Source: Levilactobacillus tongjiangensis (GTDB lineage Bacteria; Bacillota; Bacilli; Lactobacillales; Lactobacillaceae). From it: a stretch of 64,000 nucleotides of DNA. The stretch lies in assembly GCF_003946345.1 (NCBI RefSeq), contig NZ_RHNY01000010.1, positions 42,166 through 106,165 on the forward strand. The letters run 5' to 3'. The position numbers and the translations under genes were made by a program. The notes below the pieces were generated by a model. That model had not been told where the DNA came from, made no database searches, and was given only the letters and a program-made list of their open reading frames with translations. Shown piece after piece: positions 27,570-37,285 of this stretch; the first letter of the stretch is position 1; every line of letters starts with the position of its first letter.

Positions 27570-28361
27570 ATGGCACTGGATATTAGTGACGGTTGGAGTT
27601 TATATCCGCTGGGTGGTAACACAGGTACAGCGTATATGGGGACCAAGGCCTCACAAAAGGTGTTTTTGAAACAAAACGCGTCACCATTTCTTGCGGCACT
27701 TTCCATGGAGGGAATCACGCCCCGACTCGTCTGGACAAAACGGCTTGCGACGGGGGATGTGATGACGGCTCAGGAGTGGCTGAACGGTCGGACGTTACGA
27801 CGCAGTGAAATGCGTGAGCAACGGGTCGCTCGACTCTTACACCGCGTGCATCATTCTCACTTGCTCCATGATATGTTATTAAAAGTCGGCGGACGATCAA
27901 CGACGCCCGCCCAGTTGTTGACTCGCTTACAACCCGCACTTGCTGCGGACCTGCGACGGCATCCGCTGATTCAATCGGCGTTTGCTAGCCTGCGAAACGA
28001 GCAACCACAACTGCCCAAGACGCAATACGAAGTTAGTCATGGTGATTTAAACCATAAAAATTGGCTGTTGTCGGACCGGCAACGGTTATACCTGGTCGAC
28101 TGGGACGCGGCGACGTTTGCTGATCCAGCCCATGACCTAGGTTCTTTGTTGTGTGAATACGTTCCCCTCGAGGAATGGCAACGTTGGCTTCAGGATTACG
28201 GCGAGACCTTGACGGCGGACTTAACGGCTCGCGTCAACTGGTATGCCCGGGTTCATTGCCTGACGGTGATTGCCGAGAGTTATCATCAACAACGGTTCCA
28301 AATTATGAATCAACATTTAATTTTACTTGAAAAACTGACTCGTGAGTCAGTGACTGATTAG
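27570..28361 (+). CDS. aminoglycoside phosphotransferase-fold kinase (YtmP-like)
   Basis: A 263-residue small-molecule kinase of the APH/choline kinase fold. The catalytic loop SHGDLNHKNW is at 156-165 and the metal-binding VDWDAA at 176-181. It sits directly upstream of trmB, as ytmP does in Bacillus. The substrate is unknown; such proteins have been compared with choline or thiamine kinases. ATG 27570 is preferred over GTG 27561, which abuts the GAGGAGGGG site. Confidence 0.85.
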   Translation: MALDISDGWSLYPLGGNTGTAYMGTKASQKVFLKQNASPFLAALSMEGITPRLVWTKRLATGDVMTAQEWLNGRTLRRSEMREQRVARLLHRVHHSHLLHDMLLKVGGRSTTPAQLLTRLQPALAADLRRHPLIQSAFASLRNEQPQLPKTQYEVSHGDLNHKNWLLSDRQRLYLVDWDAATFADPAHDLGSLLCEYVPLEEWQRWLQDYGETLTADLTARVNWYARVHCLTVIAESYHQQRFQIMNQHLILLEKLTRESVTD

Positions 28362-28421
28362 ACTTCGGCGGGAGCGGGGAGGACCTCGCGCCCGCTGTTG
28401 TGATTAAAAGGAGAAAAAACT

Positions 28422-29069
28422 ATGCGTGTACGTAATAAACCGTGGGCTAAAGACTATATGGCCGAACATACCGATCAAATGGTGGTTGAACCAGAACCGC
28501 TGATGGGTAAGTGGCAGAGCCGTTTTCCTAAAGAGCAACCCTTGTACGTAGAAATTGGAACGGGAAAGGGTCAATTCATCGTGGAGATGGCCAAGGCGCA
28601 CCCAGAAAATAACTTTATTGGGATTGAGATTCAAATGTCCGTGATTGCGGCGGCCCTAAAGAAGGTTGTGGCCAGTGGACTCACCAACATTCAATTGGTG
28701 CATACCGACGGTGAGGCCATTAACACATTCTTTGCTCAGGGTGAAGTGGCGGGGCTCTACCTGAACTTTTCTGATCCATGGCCTAAGACACGGCACATTA
28801 AACGTCGATTGACTTCACCAGTTTTCTTAGCGCACTACGCTGACGTCTTGCCAGCAGGGGGTAGTGTCCAATTCAAGACCGATAACCGCGGCCTGTTTGA
28901 ATACTCTCTGGGTAGCTTGAACAACTTTGGCATGGTCTTTGACGGCGTTTGGTTGGACTTACACGCTGCCACCGATGGGGTGGAAGATATTCAGACGGAG
29001 TATGAGCAAAAGTTTTCTTCTAAAGGGCCTATCTACCAGGTGATTGCTCACTTCCCTGAAGATAAATAG
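28422..29069 (+). CDS. trmB: tRNA (guanine-N7-)-methyltransferase
   Basis: A 215-residue SAM-dependent enzyme that methylates G46 of tRNA. EIGTGKGQFI is the SAM-binding loop. The family signature NFSDPWPKTRHIKRR and the C-terminal TEYEQKF block are intact. It starts at MRVRNKPW after AAAAGGAG. Confidence 0.95.
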   Translation: MRVRNKPWAKDYMAEHTDQMVVEPEPLMGKWQSRFPKEQPLYVEIGTGKGQFIVEMAKAHPENNFIGIEIQMSVIAAALKKVVASGLTNIQLVHTDGEAINTFFAQGEVAGLYLNFSDPWPKTRHIKRRLTSPVFLAHYADVLPAGGSVQFKTDNRGLFEYSLGSLNNFGMVFDGVWLDLHAATDGVEDIQTEYEQKFSSKGPIYQVIAHFPEDK

Positions 29070-29075
29070 GTTTTT

Positions 29076-29251
29076 GGCCGCCTCCGGCCGCCAGGGATGG
29101 TACCGCGCGTGGGGTCGCCTTCAGCCGAAGAGCGGGCTTTCGGCTCGACTTGAAGCCGAGAAAGTGCCTCGTCTCCAAGCTCGACCCAAGTTATTGGCTG
29201 CCAGCCAATAACTTCGACACGGGCGGTACCATCCCTGGCAACCTGCGGCTA
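29076..29251 (+). repeat. structured intergenic repeat, copy B, with 17-bp perfect terminal inverted repeats
   Basis: GCCAGGGATGGTACCGC (29090-29106) is the exact inverse of 29223-29239. Inside lie the family core CGCCTTCAG...GGCTCGACTTGAAGCC and a perfect hairpin of two 13-nt arms: AAGTTATTGGCTG, one C, CAGCCAATAACTT (29188-29214). There are no coding features. It lies immediately after trmB, so the hairpin may also terminate that transcript. Confidence 0.8.
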
Positions 29252-29316
29252 AATTGGCGATTTATCTTCAAATAGTATCAATTGTTAGACAACAGTAGAA
29301 TAGAAATGAAGTGTTT

Positions 29317-29347
29317 GGAGCTGAGACAGATGTCTTGGCTCCTTTTT
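29317..29347 (+). terminator. intrinsic terminator
   Basis: GGAGCTGAGACA (29317-29328) pairs with TGTCTTGGCTCC (29331-29342) using G-U pairs, followed by TTTTT. It probably ends the ytmP-trmB transcript. The rest of 29252-29577 shows no gene. Confidence 0.7.
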
Positions 29348-29577
29348 CTGTGGCCGAGCTAGGGGTGAAAAGATTCTAGACGCAACAATGTTATTGACAT
29401 ATAAAATAGGCCGCCAGTGTGCTTTCTCACGTTATCGACTGCTTGAAACCATATTTGGCGGTCGCATGGCTTACATGATAATCTTTGGCGAGGTAATGAC
29501 TACAAAGCCGAATCTCAAGAGTCCAAATAGGGTGGTGAAGCAAAAATTTCAGCAGCAATTCTGTTAAAAGACAATCA

Positions 29578-29760
29578 GAGCCGGAGGAGGCCAGGGTGTA
29601 GCCAGCTGTGGAGGTGGTGTTAGCTGGTGAGCCAGCTTACAGCACGGGCGACTTTGAAGACACGGGGTCTTCGTGGCTTCAAATCGAGCGGGAAGACTGG
29701 TGCTTTTCCAGTCTGAAGCGTCCCCACAGCAGGCGGAATCCCTGACCTCCGGAGTGCGAC
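29578..29760 (-). repeat. structured intergenic repeat, copy C (inverted orientation)
   Basis: The reverse complement carries the same core as copy A: GGGGACGCTTCAG, the hairpin AGACTGG/CCAGTCT, CGCTCGATTTGAAGCC, CGAAGACC and GTGTCTTCAAAG. Imperfect terminal inverted repeats are present: CCGGAGG..CAGGG..GCTGTGG at both ends. It lies 110 bp upstream of coiA. Confidence 0.78.
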
Positions 29761-29871
29761 CAATGTACATGAATTTAGCAGTATTACTGCAAGCCAATAG
29801 ATCTTTTAATCGTAATTTTTTTCGTTCAATCATCAGAATCCTGCGTAGTTAGACAGTAGGAGGTGGCGGGA

Positions 29872-30978
29872 ATGTTGATTGCGGAGTTGGAGGACCAATT
29901 GGTGGATGCTAAGAACGTGGAGCGGGGACGTCCGTTCGTCTGCCCGGGATGCCACTTACCGGTACGGTTGCGACGGGGGTCGCGGGTTCAGCCGTACTTT
30001 GCTCATTTACCCGGGGCCCTATGTCCACTCCAAAATGAGGCTGAGAGTCAACAGCACGTTCAAGGCAAACGCCAGTTAATGACATTCTTTGCGGCGTGGG
30101 GGCAGCCGGAGTTGGAACGAATCTTACCGAAGATTCAGCAACGAGCTGACGTTTGGCTAGTGCGAAAACAACCAATCGCTTTGGAATTCCAATGTAGTCC
30201 AATCAGTCGAGCGGAGGTGGCCAGTCGGACGGCGGGTTACCGGCAATTGGGCGTGTATCCAATGTGGCTCTTAGGAAAACGGTATGCGAAGCAGCGATTG
30301 ACTTGGCGGACACTTGATCGCTTTGCGAGCTGGTTACCCGGTTGGGGACTTTGCCTGTTATTTTGGGATGTTGAGACGTGCTTGCTACGGGTGGACCACC
30401 ATCTCTGTCAGGTAGCCACGGGGCAATTCAGTTGGGGAACCAGTTACTTGCGAGACGTTACCGACCTGCAAAGTCGCTCTGGGGTTTATTTGGCGACGCC
30501 TAGACCCAACTTGCTGGCGTTTCGCCGTCAACTTACGGCAGACCTGCAACGTGAGTCGGCTGGTCTGCGGGATGTTCAGGAGGCAGTTTATTTGTCTGGC
30601 CACCACCTGGCCGGATTTCCTGAGCAACTGGCGACAATGGCGGTGACGCCGCCTGGTTTTGGCAAGGGGCTTTTGCTATGGCGGGTGGTCATGACGGCTT
30701 GGTTATTTCAGACGAAACAGTTTGACGAGCAAGAGGTTCACCGGTTGAGTCGCGCTGCGCTTATTCTGATTGGTGGTCAATTGCAGGCTGTCCGGTTCAA
30801 CGTGGCCCCAGCCTTGCAACGGGCCGAAACGACCCTCTTACAGGACTGGGTGCGGTTAGGTAAGCTCGAGCGGCGTTCCCAGGGGTGGCAGGTGGTTGGC
30901 CAGCCACAATGGACGGCAGATCTAGCCGCGTATCTAGTGCGGTCGGCCCACGGGTCAAGGCGGGGGTCAAAGTGGTAA
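29872..30978 (+). CDS. coiA: competence protein CoiA-like
   Basis: A 368-residue protein. An N-terminal zinc-finger-like pair (FVCPGCHLPVRLRRG... CPLQNEAES) is followed by a nuclease-like core (QRADVWLV, IALEFQCSPIS), the conserved CoiA E-x-Q motif. ATG 29872 is preferred over GTG 29863, which overlaps TAGGAGG. In streptococci and Bacillus, CoiA is a competence-induced protein needed for transformation. No ComX/ComK box was identified here. The coiA-pepF order matches Bacillus yjbF-pepF. Confidence 0.85.
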   Translation: MLIAELEDQLVDAKNVERGRPFVCPGCHLPVRLRRGSRVQPYFAHLPGALCPLQNEAESQQHVQGKRQLMTFFAAWGQPELERILPKIQQRADVWLVRKQPIALEFQCSPISRAEVASRTAGYRQLGVYPMWLLGKRYAKQRLTWRTLDRFASWLPGWGLCLLFWDVETCLLRVDHHLCQVATGQFSWGTSYLRDVTDLQSRSGVYLATPRPNLLAFRRQLTADLQRESAGLRDVQEAVYLSGHHLAGFPEQLATMAVTPPGFGKGLLLWRVVMTAWLFQTKQFDEQEVHRLSRAALILIGGQLQAVRFNVAPALQRAETTLLQDWVRLGKLERRSQGWQVVGQPQWTADLAAYLVRSAHGSRRGSKW

Positions 30979-31014
30979 ACTAACTGTATGTAAATGATAA
31001 AGGAGGACGAAGTG

Positions 31015-32823
31015 ATGAAACAAATTCCGCAACGCACGGAGGTCCCAACAGAGTTAACGTGGGACCTGACGACGATTTACTCGGATGACGCGGCCTTCAA
31101 AGCCGATATCCAAACCATCAAGCAACAGTCAGAACAGGTTGCAGCTTTAAAGGGGCAATTGGCCGAGAGTGGGGCTGACTTATACCGAGTGACGACAGCG
31201 GTTCTGGACCTGAACCGGCAATTGGAACGGCTATACGTCTACGCGTCCTTAAAGAATGATCAGGATACTAGCAACGCCACCTATCAAGATCTTTCTGGTC
31301 AAGCTAGCAACCTGCTGGCAACGGTCGCTGCGGCCACCTCTTGGTTTGAGCCGGAGGTCCTAGCTCTTTCCCAAGACGCTTTGCAAAAACTGATTGATGC
31401 TGAACCCCGATTAGCTGCGTACCAACACCTATTTGATGTGTTGGGTAAGCAACGGGAACACACCCTTTCGGTAGCTGAAGAAAAGCTGTTGGCGGGCGCC
31501 AGTGATATTTTTGATGCCTCTTCCAAGACCTACAGTGTACTGAGCGATGCCGACCTGGTCTTTCCAATTGTTCAGGATGAACAGGGCAATGATGTTCGGC
31601 TCTCCGAAGGCCTGTATGGCGTCTTGCTCCAGTCAACGACGCCCAAGGTCCGTGAACAGGCTTTTAAGGCACTGTATAGCGTTTATCAACAATTCCGGCA
31701 CACCTTTGCCTCGACACTGGCTAGTGAGGTTAAAACGCATAATTTCACTGCTCAGGTTCGTCACTACGGGAGTGCTCGTGAGGCGGCCATGAGTGGAAAT
31801 GACATTCCGGCGGTGGTTTACGATACCTTGGTCAAAACGGTCAATGGCCACCTGGACTCTCTGCATAAGTACGTGAATCTGCGGAAGGAAATTCTGGGGC
31901 TGCCCGAGCTGCACATGTACGACCTCTATACACCAATTACCGGGGAACCTAGTCTGAGCTATACGTACGAAGAAGCTCAGCAGGAAGCCCTTAAGGCGCT
32001 AGCTGTCTTGGGCCCCGATTACGTGGCCAACGTGCAAAAGATGTTTGATAACCGGGCCATCGACGTGGTGGAAAATCGTGGGAAACGTACTGGAGCTTAC
32101 TCCGGGGGGATGTACGATACGAAACCATACATCCTGCTGAATTGGCAGGATAGTTTGGAAAGTCTGTTCACGTTGGTTCATGAGATGGGTCACAGCATGC
32201 ACAGCCACTATACGCGGACGAATCAGCCGTATCAGTACGGAGACTACTCGATTTTTGTGGCAGAAATCGCTTCAACGACTAACGAAAATCTCTTAACGGA
32301 TTACTTGTTGAAGACGCAAACTGATCCGCAAGTCCGCGCTTATGTCTTGAACCATTATCTGGATGGTTTCAAGGGGACGGTTTACCGGCAGACCCAATTT
32401 GCTGAGTTTGAGGACTATATTCACCAACAAGCCGCGGCGGGGCAATCCCTAACCGCTGACTTTATGAGTGAGTTTTATGGGAAGTTGAACCAGCACTACT
32501 ATGGAGATGGCGTGGTCTCAGATCCACAAATTGCGGACGAGTGGACGCGAATTCCTCATTTCTACTACAATTACTACGTTTACCAGTACGCAACGGGATT
32601 TGCGGCCGCAACAACGCTGGCACAGCGAATCTTGAGCGGTGACGTGGCTAAACGTGATGCTTATCTGAACTACCTGAAGGCGGGGAGTTCGGCTTTACCA
32701 CTGGATGTCATGCGTCAGGCTGGCGTCGATATGGCGCAACCGGATTACCTGCAAACGGCCTTTGCGACGTTTGACGATCGGTTGGCTGAATTCAGCAAAT
32801 TAGCGCGTGAGTTAAAGAAATAA
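31015..32823 (+). CDS. pepF: oligoendopeptidase F
   Basis: A 602-residue cytoplasmic zinc metallopeptidase of family M3 that cleaves short peptides. The zinc site HEMGHSMHSH (H389, E390, H393) is intact and the downstream EIAST supplies the third ligand. The start at MKQIPQR follows AGGAGGA by 7 bp. Length is normal. Confidence 0.95.
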   Translation: MKQIPQRTEVPTELTWDLTTIYSDDAAFKADIQTIKQQSEQVAALKGQLAESGADLYRVTTAVLDLNRQLERLYVYASLKNDQDTSNATYQDLSGQASNLLATVAAATSWFEPEVLALSQDALQKLIDAEPRLAAYQHLFDVLGKQREHTLSVAEEKLLAGASDIFDASSKTYSVLSDADLVFPIVQDEQGNDVRLSEGLYGVLLQSTTPKVREQAFKALYSVYQQFRHTFASTLASEVKTHNFTAQVRHYGSAREAAMSGNDIPAVVYDTLVKTVNGHLDSLHKYVNLRKEILGLPELHMYDLYTPITGEPSLSYTYEEAQQEALKALAVLGPDYVANVQKMFDNRAIDVVENRGKRTGAYSGGMYDTKPYILLNWQDSLESLFTLVHEMGHSMHSHYTRTNQPYQYGDYSIFVAEIASTTNENLLTDYLLKTQTDPQVRAYVLNHYLDGFKGTVYRQTQFAEFEDYIHQQAAAGQSLTADFMSEFYGKLNQHYYGDGVVSDPQIADEWTRIPHFYYNYYVYQYATGFAAATTLAQRILSGDVAKRDAYLNYLKAGSSALPLDVMRQAGVDMAQPDYLQTAFATFDDRLAEFSKLARELKK

Positions 32824-32835
32824 TTCGTGACAACT

Positions 32836-32890
32836 AAAAAAGACGTTCCTCAGTACCGACCGAAACCGATCGCTGTTGAGGAACGTCTTT
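32836..32890. terminator. bidirectional terminator between pepF and degV
   Basis: AAAGACGTTCCTCA (32839-32852) is the exact inverse of TGAGGAACGTCTTT (32877-32890). There is an A-run before and T's within and after the right arm, so it can serve both convergent genes. Confidence 0.85.
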
Positions 32891-32900
32891 AGTTTTATCA

Positions 32901-33761
32901 TTAATAGGATTGCCAGTCGCGTTGCCACAGGAGACCCATGGTTTTCTCACCAGTATGCACACTGATGGCGGGTCCGAGCTGACTCTGAACCACGCGTACG
33001 ACCGGGAAAGTCTCGGTAAGTTCAGCGGCCCATTCGTCGGCCAGTTCAGCGTTGTTGGCGTTGATTACCGTCACTAAGAGGGGATAGTCGACAGCGGTCA
33101 ATGTGGCGCTGAGTTTGTCAGCCATGTAGTGGAAGGCCCTTTTCATGGTTCGTTCCTTGCCAATTGCAATGATTTGACCTTCGGCGTTAAAGGTCAATAG
33201 CGGCTTGATGTTTAACAGGTTGCCGATCATTGCGGAACGGTTGGTAAGCCGGCCAGTCCGGGCCAGATGACTCAAGTTGTCCACGGCGAAGAACACCTGC
33301 ATGGTGTCGCGCATGCCCAGTAGTTCAGGGACAATGGTCTCAGCGGTATCGCCGTTGGCCACCATTTGACCAGCCAGCAAGCAGAGGTTGGCCTCACCGG
33401 CACTGGCGACCAGTGAGTCGACGGGATAGATCTTCGCCTTGGTGTAGGTCTTACAAAACATGCGCAAATTGCTCATGAACGACGTGATGCCGCTGGAAAG
33501 GTGGATCGAAATGATTTCGTCATACCCCTCAGCAGCGAGTCGGTCGTAGGCCTCCTCGATTTGCCCCAGGGAAACTTGTGCCGTGGTGGGGAGTTCATGC
33601 TCGGATTTTAAGTAATCGTAGAAAGTGTGGAGGCTGAGCTTGGATTCGGGATATTGCTGGTCGCCTAAAATCACCGTGATGGGCAGAACCGTGATCTGAA
33701 ATTGTTCAATCTGTTTCGGCGTTAGGTAAGAAGCGGTATCGGTAACAATGGCTGTCGACAT
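32901..33761 (-). CDS. DegV family fatty-acid-binding protein
   Basis: A 286-residue DegV protein: AIVTDTASYLTPKQ at the N-terminus, IHLSSGITSF and VDSLVASAGE around the lipid-binding pocket, and HLARTGRLTNRSAMIGNLLNIKPLL in the second half. Family members bind fatty acids, some as FakB subunits of fatty acid kinase; which role applies here is not visible. The start MSTAIVTD is preceded by AGGGGAAAA. Confidence 0.88.
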   Translation of the reverse strand: MSTAIVTDTASYLTPKQIEQFQITVLPITVILGDQQYPESKLSLHTFYDYLKSEHELPTTAQVSLGQIEEAYDRLAAEGYDEIISIHLSSGITSFMSNLRMFCKTYTKAKIYPVDSLVASAGEANLCLLAGQMVANGDTAETIVPELLGMRDTMQVFFAVDNLSHLARTGRLTNRSAMIGNLLNIKPLLTFNAEGQIIAIGKERTMKRAFHYMADKLSATLTAVDYPLLVTVINANNAELADEWAAELTETFPVVRVVQSQLGPAISVHTGEKTMGLLWQRDWQSY

Positions 33762-33866
33762 AAGTTTTCCCCTTTTGTTCTCAAAAAATTGATGGCTCAA
33801 TCATACCATATTGCGTGCCAGATTGATATTGGCTTGGCCCGTGGTGGGGCTTGGTTAATTTAGGCG

Positions 33867-33896
33867 AAAAAAGGCCGGCACACGGAGGCGCCGGCC
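33867..33896 (-). terminator. terminator of the spxH-like gene
   Basis: GGCCGGC (33873-33879) pairs with GCCGGCC (33890-33896). Read on the minus strand it ends in a T-tract (complement of 33867-33872). Confidence 0.85.
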
Positions 33897-33916
33897 GTAA
33901 AACGATTCAACAAAGT

Positions 33917-34567
33917 TTACAAAACGTGCAGGTGCGGATGATTGAGTCCCAGCATTGTTGAAGTCGCTTGTTCTGTACTAGGGTAATTAGGTTCAGCCAT
34001 TAACATTTCCTTCGTCGCAACGCCTTGGCTTTCACAGACATCGCACAGTGATTCGTAAGTGACATCGTCTAACAAGAGGCCACATTCAGAAACATCACAG
34101 TTGAAAATGACGGCGGATGAAGATTGTTCGATCTTCATTTCAGCGGCTAATTTTTGGTCCGTTTGGAAAGCTTGTTTCGCCAAGTCGGACTGACAATCTT
34201 CTTTGAACATATCGAGATCTAACCGACAATCTTTCGCCAAGGATAATGCAAGTTCTTGCGAGAATTGTTCGTGGTCATCAACCACAGCCTTTTGCATATT
34301 TAAGAGGAATTTCCGTCCCTTGCGCTTGCCCTGAAAGAGAGCTGCCTTATAAGCTAAGATGGCTTCGTAGTAAATATTGAAGCGGGCGTTTCTTTCAGCT
34401 AACGTTGGCCGACCCGAAAGGGATTGCCCAACGATTTGTTGATTGAGCAATGGCACGAATTGGAACGATACCTTGCTATTAAGATGATCGGCCAACCGCA
34501 TGATATTGCGTTCGGAACGCATGCAGCGCGCCCCCAACGGGTTGACGAACAAATAGACTTCTAACAC
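33917..34567 (-). CDS. spxH: DsbA-family thioredoxin-fold protein, probable SpxH/YjbH
   Basis: A 216-residue thioredoxin-fold protein of the DsbA/YjbH group. It starts at GTG 34567 (LEVYLFVNPLGARCMRS) just after AGGAGGA. The position of a CxxC motif holds only one cysteine (C15), so it is unlikely to be an oxidoreductase. That fits an adaptor role: in Bacillus, YjbH delivers Spx to ClpXP. Gene order (coiA, pepF, this gene, then relQ-nadK-rlu) copies the Bacillus yjb region and is the main support for the name. Confidence 0.75.
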   Translation of the reverse strand: MLEVYLFVNPLGARCMRSERNIMRLADHLNSKVSFQFVPLLNQQIVGQSLSGRPTLAERNARFNIYYEAILAYKAALFQGKRKGRKFLLNMQKAVVDDHEQFSQELALSLAKDCRLDLDMFKEDCQSDLAKQAFQTDQKLAAEMKIEQSSSAVIFNCDVSECGLLLDDVTYESLCDVCESQGVATKEMLMAEPNYPSTEQATSTMLGLNHPHLHVL

Positions 34568-34843
34568 ATTGCTTCCTCCTATACCTATCCTTGCTGGCAA
34601 TCAACCAGGGTCGCCGAACAAAAAGTAACAATACCACTACATTAGCAAAATTTCAAAAAATAGCAACTGGAACGTTTGTTTGAGGTGAAGACCGTTCGTT
34701 TAAAATGCAACCTAATCATGCAACATTTTCCGACCCACGTAAAGCTAAACGCCTCATGATTGTTATTCATGGGGTTAGGTGGAGTATGTCGTGAAACTTT
34801 TAACAAGGAAATGGGTTAAATACTCTCAGTCACGGGTGAAGTA

Positions 34844-34852
34844 TGGTAAAAT
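34844..34852 (+). promoter_or_regulatory. extended -10 of the relQ operon
   Basis: TGGTAAAAT, 41 bp before the relQ start, with no strong -35. The 34568-34843 stretch otherwise holds no gene; it carries the divergent promoter region of the spxH-like gene. Confidence 0.45.
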
Positions 34853-34892
34853 CGAAAGATAAGACGTGTATTACAGGTTGGGGGATAGTCAC

Positions 34893-35549
34893 ATGGTACA
34901 AAATTGGGATCAATTCTTATTACCGTATCAGCAAGCCGTTAGTGAGCTGAAAGTTAAGCTTCGCGGCATCCGCAAACAATTTGAGAATGGCAACGAACGG
35001 CCACCAATTGAGTTCGTGACTGGTCGGGTAAAACCGGTTGCCAGCATCAAAGAAAAGATGTCCCGCAGACACGTTGCCGAGGAACGGTTGGAACAGGATA
35101 TGCAAGACATTGCGGGCTTGCGGATCATGTGCCAGTTCGTTGAAGACATCTATCAGGTCGTCGATTTGTTACGGCGGCGAACGGACATGACCATCCTTGA
35201 AGAACGCGATTATATTCACAATGAGAAGCCTAGCGGGTATCGTTCGTACCATATTGTGATCGAGTACCCGGTGCAACTGGTGAGCGGCGAGAAGAAAATT
35301 TTGGCTGAAATTCAGGTGCGGACGTTAGCAATGAACTTTTGGGCGACCATTGAACATTCACTTAATTACAAGTATCAGGGGGCCTTTCCGACGGAGCTGA
35401 GCGATCGTCTGCAACGGGCGGCCGAGGCAGCATTTAAGTTGGATACTGAGATGTCCGAGATTCGTGAAGAAATTCAAGAGGCACAACAGTATACCCCGAA
35501 AAAAGACGGTGACACATCACCAATTTCTCATCAGAGCAAGGAAGAATGA
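34893..35549 (+). CDS. relQ: small alarmone synthetase (GTP pyrophosphokinase) RelQ
   Basis: A 218-residue single-domain (p)ppGpp synthetase without a hydrolase domain. The synthetase motifs [25 protein letters not shown] and [18 protein letters not shown] are intact. ATG 34893 follows GGGGGAT. It is followed by nadK after 1 bp, the conserved yjbM-yjbN-yjbO order. Confidence 0.93.
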   Translation: MVQNWDQFLLPYQQAVSELKVKLRGIRKQFENGNERPPIEFVTGRVKPVASIKEKMSRRHVAEERLEQDMQDIAGLRIMCQFVEDIYQVVDLLRRRTDMTILEERDYIHNEKPSGYRSYHIVIEYPVQLVSGEKKILAEIQVRTLAMNFWATIEHSLNYKYQGAFPTELSDRLQRAAEAAFKLDTEMSEIREEIQEAQQYTPKKDGDTSPISHQSKEE

Positions 35550-35550
35550 C

Positions 35551-36354
35551 ATGAAGGTTTCCATTTTTGGTAATAACGGTTCAGCCTCGCAGCGGGTCGC
35601 CACGGCCTTGAAGACCGGGCTGACAGCTGCGGGAATCGAAATTGATAGTTTAAATCCAGACATTGTTGTCACGGTTGGTGGGGATGGAACTTTGCTGTCC
35701 GCATTTCACCATTACAGTGATCGACTGGATAAGATTCGCTTCGTTGGGATTCATACGGGGCATTTAGGTTTCTACACGGACTGGCGGGATTATGAGGTTC
35801 AAGATCTCATCGACAGTCTGGTGGAAGACAATGGTCAGAGCGTTAGCTATCCACTGTTGACGATTGAAGTGGAGTACGCGGATGGGACGCATTCTGATCA
35901 GACACTGGCGCTGAACGAATCGACAATTAAGAAAGTCTCTGGAACTATGGTGGCAGACGTCTACATAAAGGGAGAGTTATTTGAAAGCTTCCGGGGCGAT
36001 GGCCTCTGTATCTCAACGCCGACGGGCTCGACGGCCTATAATAAGTCCGTTGGTGGTGCGGTGATCAATCCGAGGTTTAATGCCATTCAAATGGCTGAGA
36101 TTGCGTCGATCAATAACCGAGTCTTCCGGACGTTGGGGTCACCCTTGATCATTCCAGCGGACGAGTGGATTCGAATTGAACCCGCTAAGTCGACTGATAA
36201 TGTCTTGATGTGTGATCAACTGTCGATCGAAGGACGACCCATCAAAGCCATTAACTACCAGATTGCCCGGCAGCGGATTTCTTTTGCTGAGTACCGCCAC
36301 ACTCATTTCTGGCAACGGGTTGAAACGTCATTCATTGGGAGAGAACGCCCATGA
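35551..36354 (+). CDS. nadK: NAD kinase
   Basis: A 267-residue ATP-NAD kinase that makes NADP. The GGDGT motif is at 43-47, and the NE/D and [11 protein letters not shown] substrate-binding blocks are present. The start [10 protein letters not shown] lies 1 bp after the relQ stop with a site inside relQ (AAGGAAGAA). It overlaps the next gene by 4 bp. Confidence 0.95.
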   Translation: MKVSIFGNNGSASQRVATALKTGLTAAGIEIDSLNPDIVVTVGGDGTLLSAFHHYSDRLDKIRFVGIHTGHLGFYTDWRDYEVQDLIDSLVEDNGQSVSYPLLTIEVEYADGTHSDQTLALNESTIKKVSGTMVADVYIKGELFESFRGDGLCISTPTGSTAYNKSVGGAVINPRFNAIQMAEIASINNRVFRTLGSPLIIPADEWIRIEPAKSTDNVLMCDQLSIEGRPIKAINYQIARQRISFAEYRHTHFWQRVETSFIGRERP

Positions 36355-37247
36355 CGCATTTTGAATGGATCGTCGATGGTAAGAGTCCGGTACACGTGAG
36401 GACCGTGTTAATGGCCCATGGCGTGACCCGGACTTTTTTGAAACAGGTTAAATTTCACGGTGGTGTCGTCACGTTGGATGACCAGGAGGTTCGGGTAGTG
36501 GCCATGGCGCGGCCCGGTCAGCGAGTCGGACTCCAGTTACCACCTGAGCCAACCAATGAGCATGTCGCAACGTCAAACGGGCCATTGGAGATATTATATG
36601 AAGATCCTCATTTTTTGGTGGTAAATAAGCCGGCTGAGATGGCCTCTGTGCCCTCACATCTCTATCCGGATGATACACTGGCAAACCGGGTCAAAGGGCA
36701 CCTGGTGGCCACACACGCGGACAGCACGGTCACACACATTGTGACCCGGCTGGACCGGGATACCAGTGGGGCGGTCTTATTTGCCAAACATCACTTTGCC
36801 CACTCAATCCTGGATAAGCAGTTAAAGAATGGCGAACTAGACAAGCGTTACGTTGCTGTGGCTGAGGGAGGCATTATGCCGGAACATCAGGTGATCGAAG
36901 CTCCCATTGGTCGGGCACCGGATTCCTTCATCAAGCGGATGGTTCGATCAGATGGCCGCCAGGCGACGACGGAGCTGTGGGTTCGGCGGCAGTCACGGTC
37001 GGTCAGCTTGCTGGCAGTTAAGCTGCATACGGGCCGAACACATCAGATTCGCGTGCACTGCGCGTCAATTGGTCATCCACTGGTTGGAGATTGGCTATAC
37101 GGTCGGCAGACGAATCCGTGGATTCAGCGCCAAGCTCTGCACTGCGCTAGGTTGCGGTTCTATCAACCGTTTTTGGATGAATGGATTACCTGCTACGCGC
37201 CGTTGCCAACGGACATGGGTAATTTAATTGAACATGAGCTTTCATAA
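36351..37247 (+). CDS. RluA/RluD-family pseudouridine synthase
   Basis: A 298-residue enzyme that isomerises uridine in rRNA or tRNA. The catalytic motif is RLDRDTSG (133-140, Asp135). [12 protein letters not shown] and [20 protein letters not shown] are the other family blocks. An S4-like N-terminal region is degenerate. The target RNA cannot be told from sequence. It is the last gene of the relQ operon. Confidence 0.92.
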   Translation: MTHFEWIVDGKSPVHVRTVLMAHGVTRTFLKQVKFHGGVVTLDDQEVRVVAMARPGQRVGLQLPPEPTNEHVATSNGPLEILYEDPHFLVVNKPAEMASVPSHLYPDDTLANRVKGHLVATHADSTVTHIVTRLDRDTSGAVLFAKHHFAHSILDKQLKNGELDKRYVAVAEGGIMPEHQVIEAPIGRAPDSFIKRMVRSDGRQATTELWVRRQSRSVSLLAVKLHTGRTHQIRVHCASIGHPLVGDWLYGRQTNPWIQRQALHCARLRFYQPFLDEWITCYAPLPTDMGNLIEHELS

Positions 37248-37249
37248 GC

Positions 37250-37285
37250 AGCACTCCCTTTGATGGTCGCGGGGAGTGCTTTTTT
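37250..37285 (+). terminator. terminator of the relQ-nadK-rlu operon
   Basis: AGCACTCCC (37250-37258) pairs with GGGAGTGCT (37272-37280), followed by TTTTT. Confidence 0.88.
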
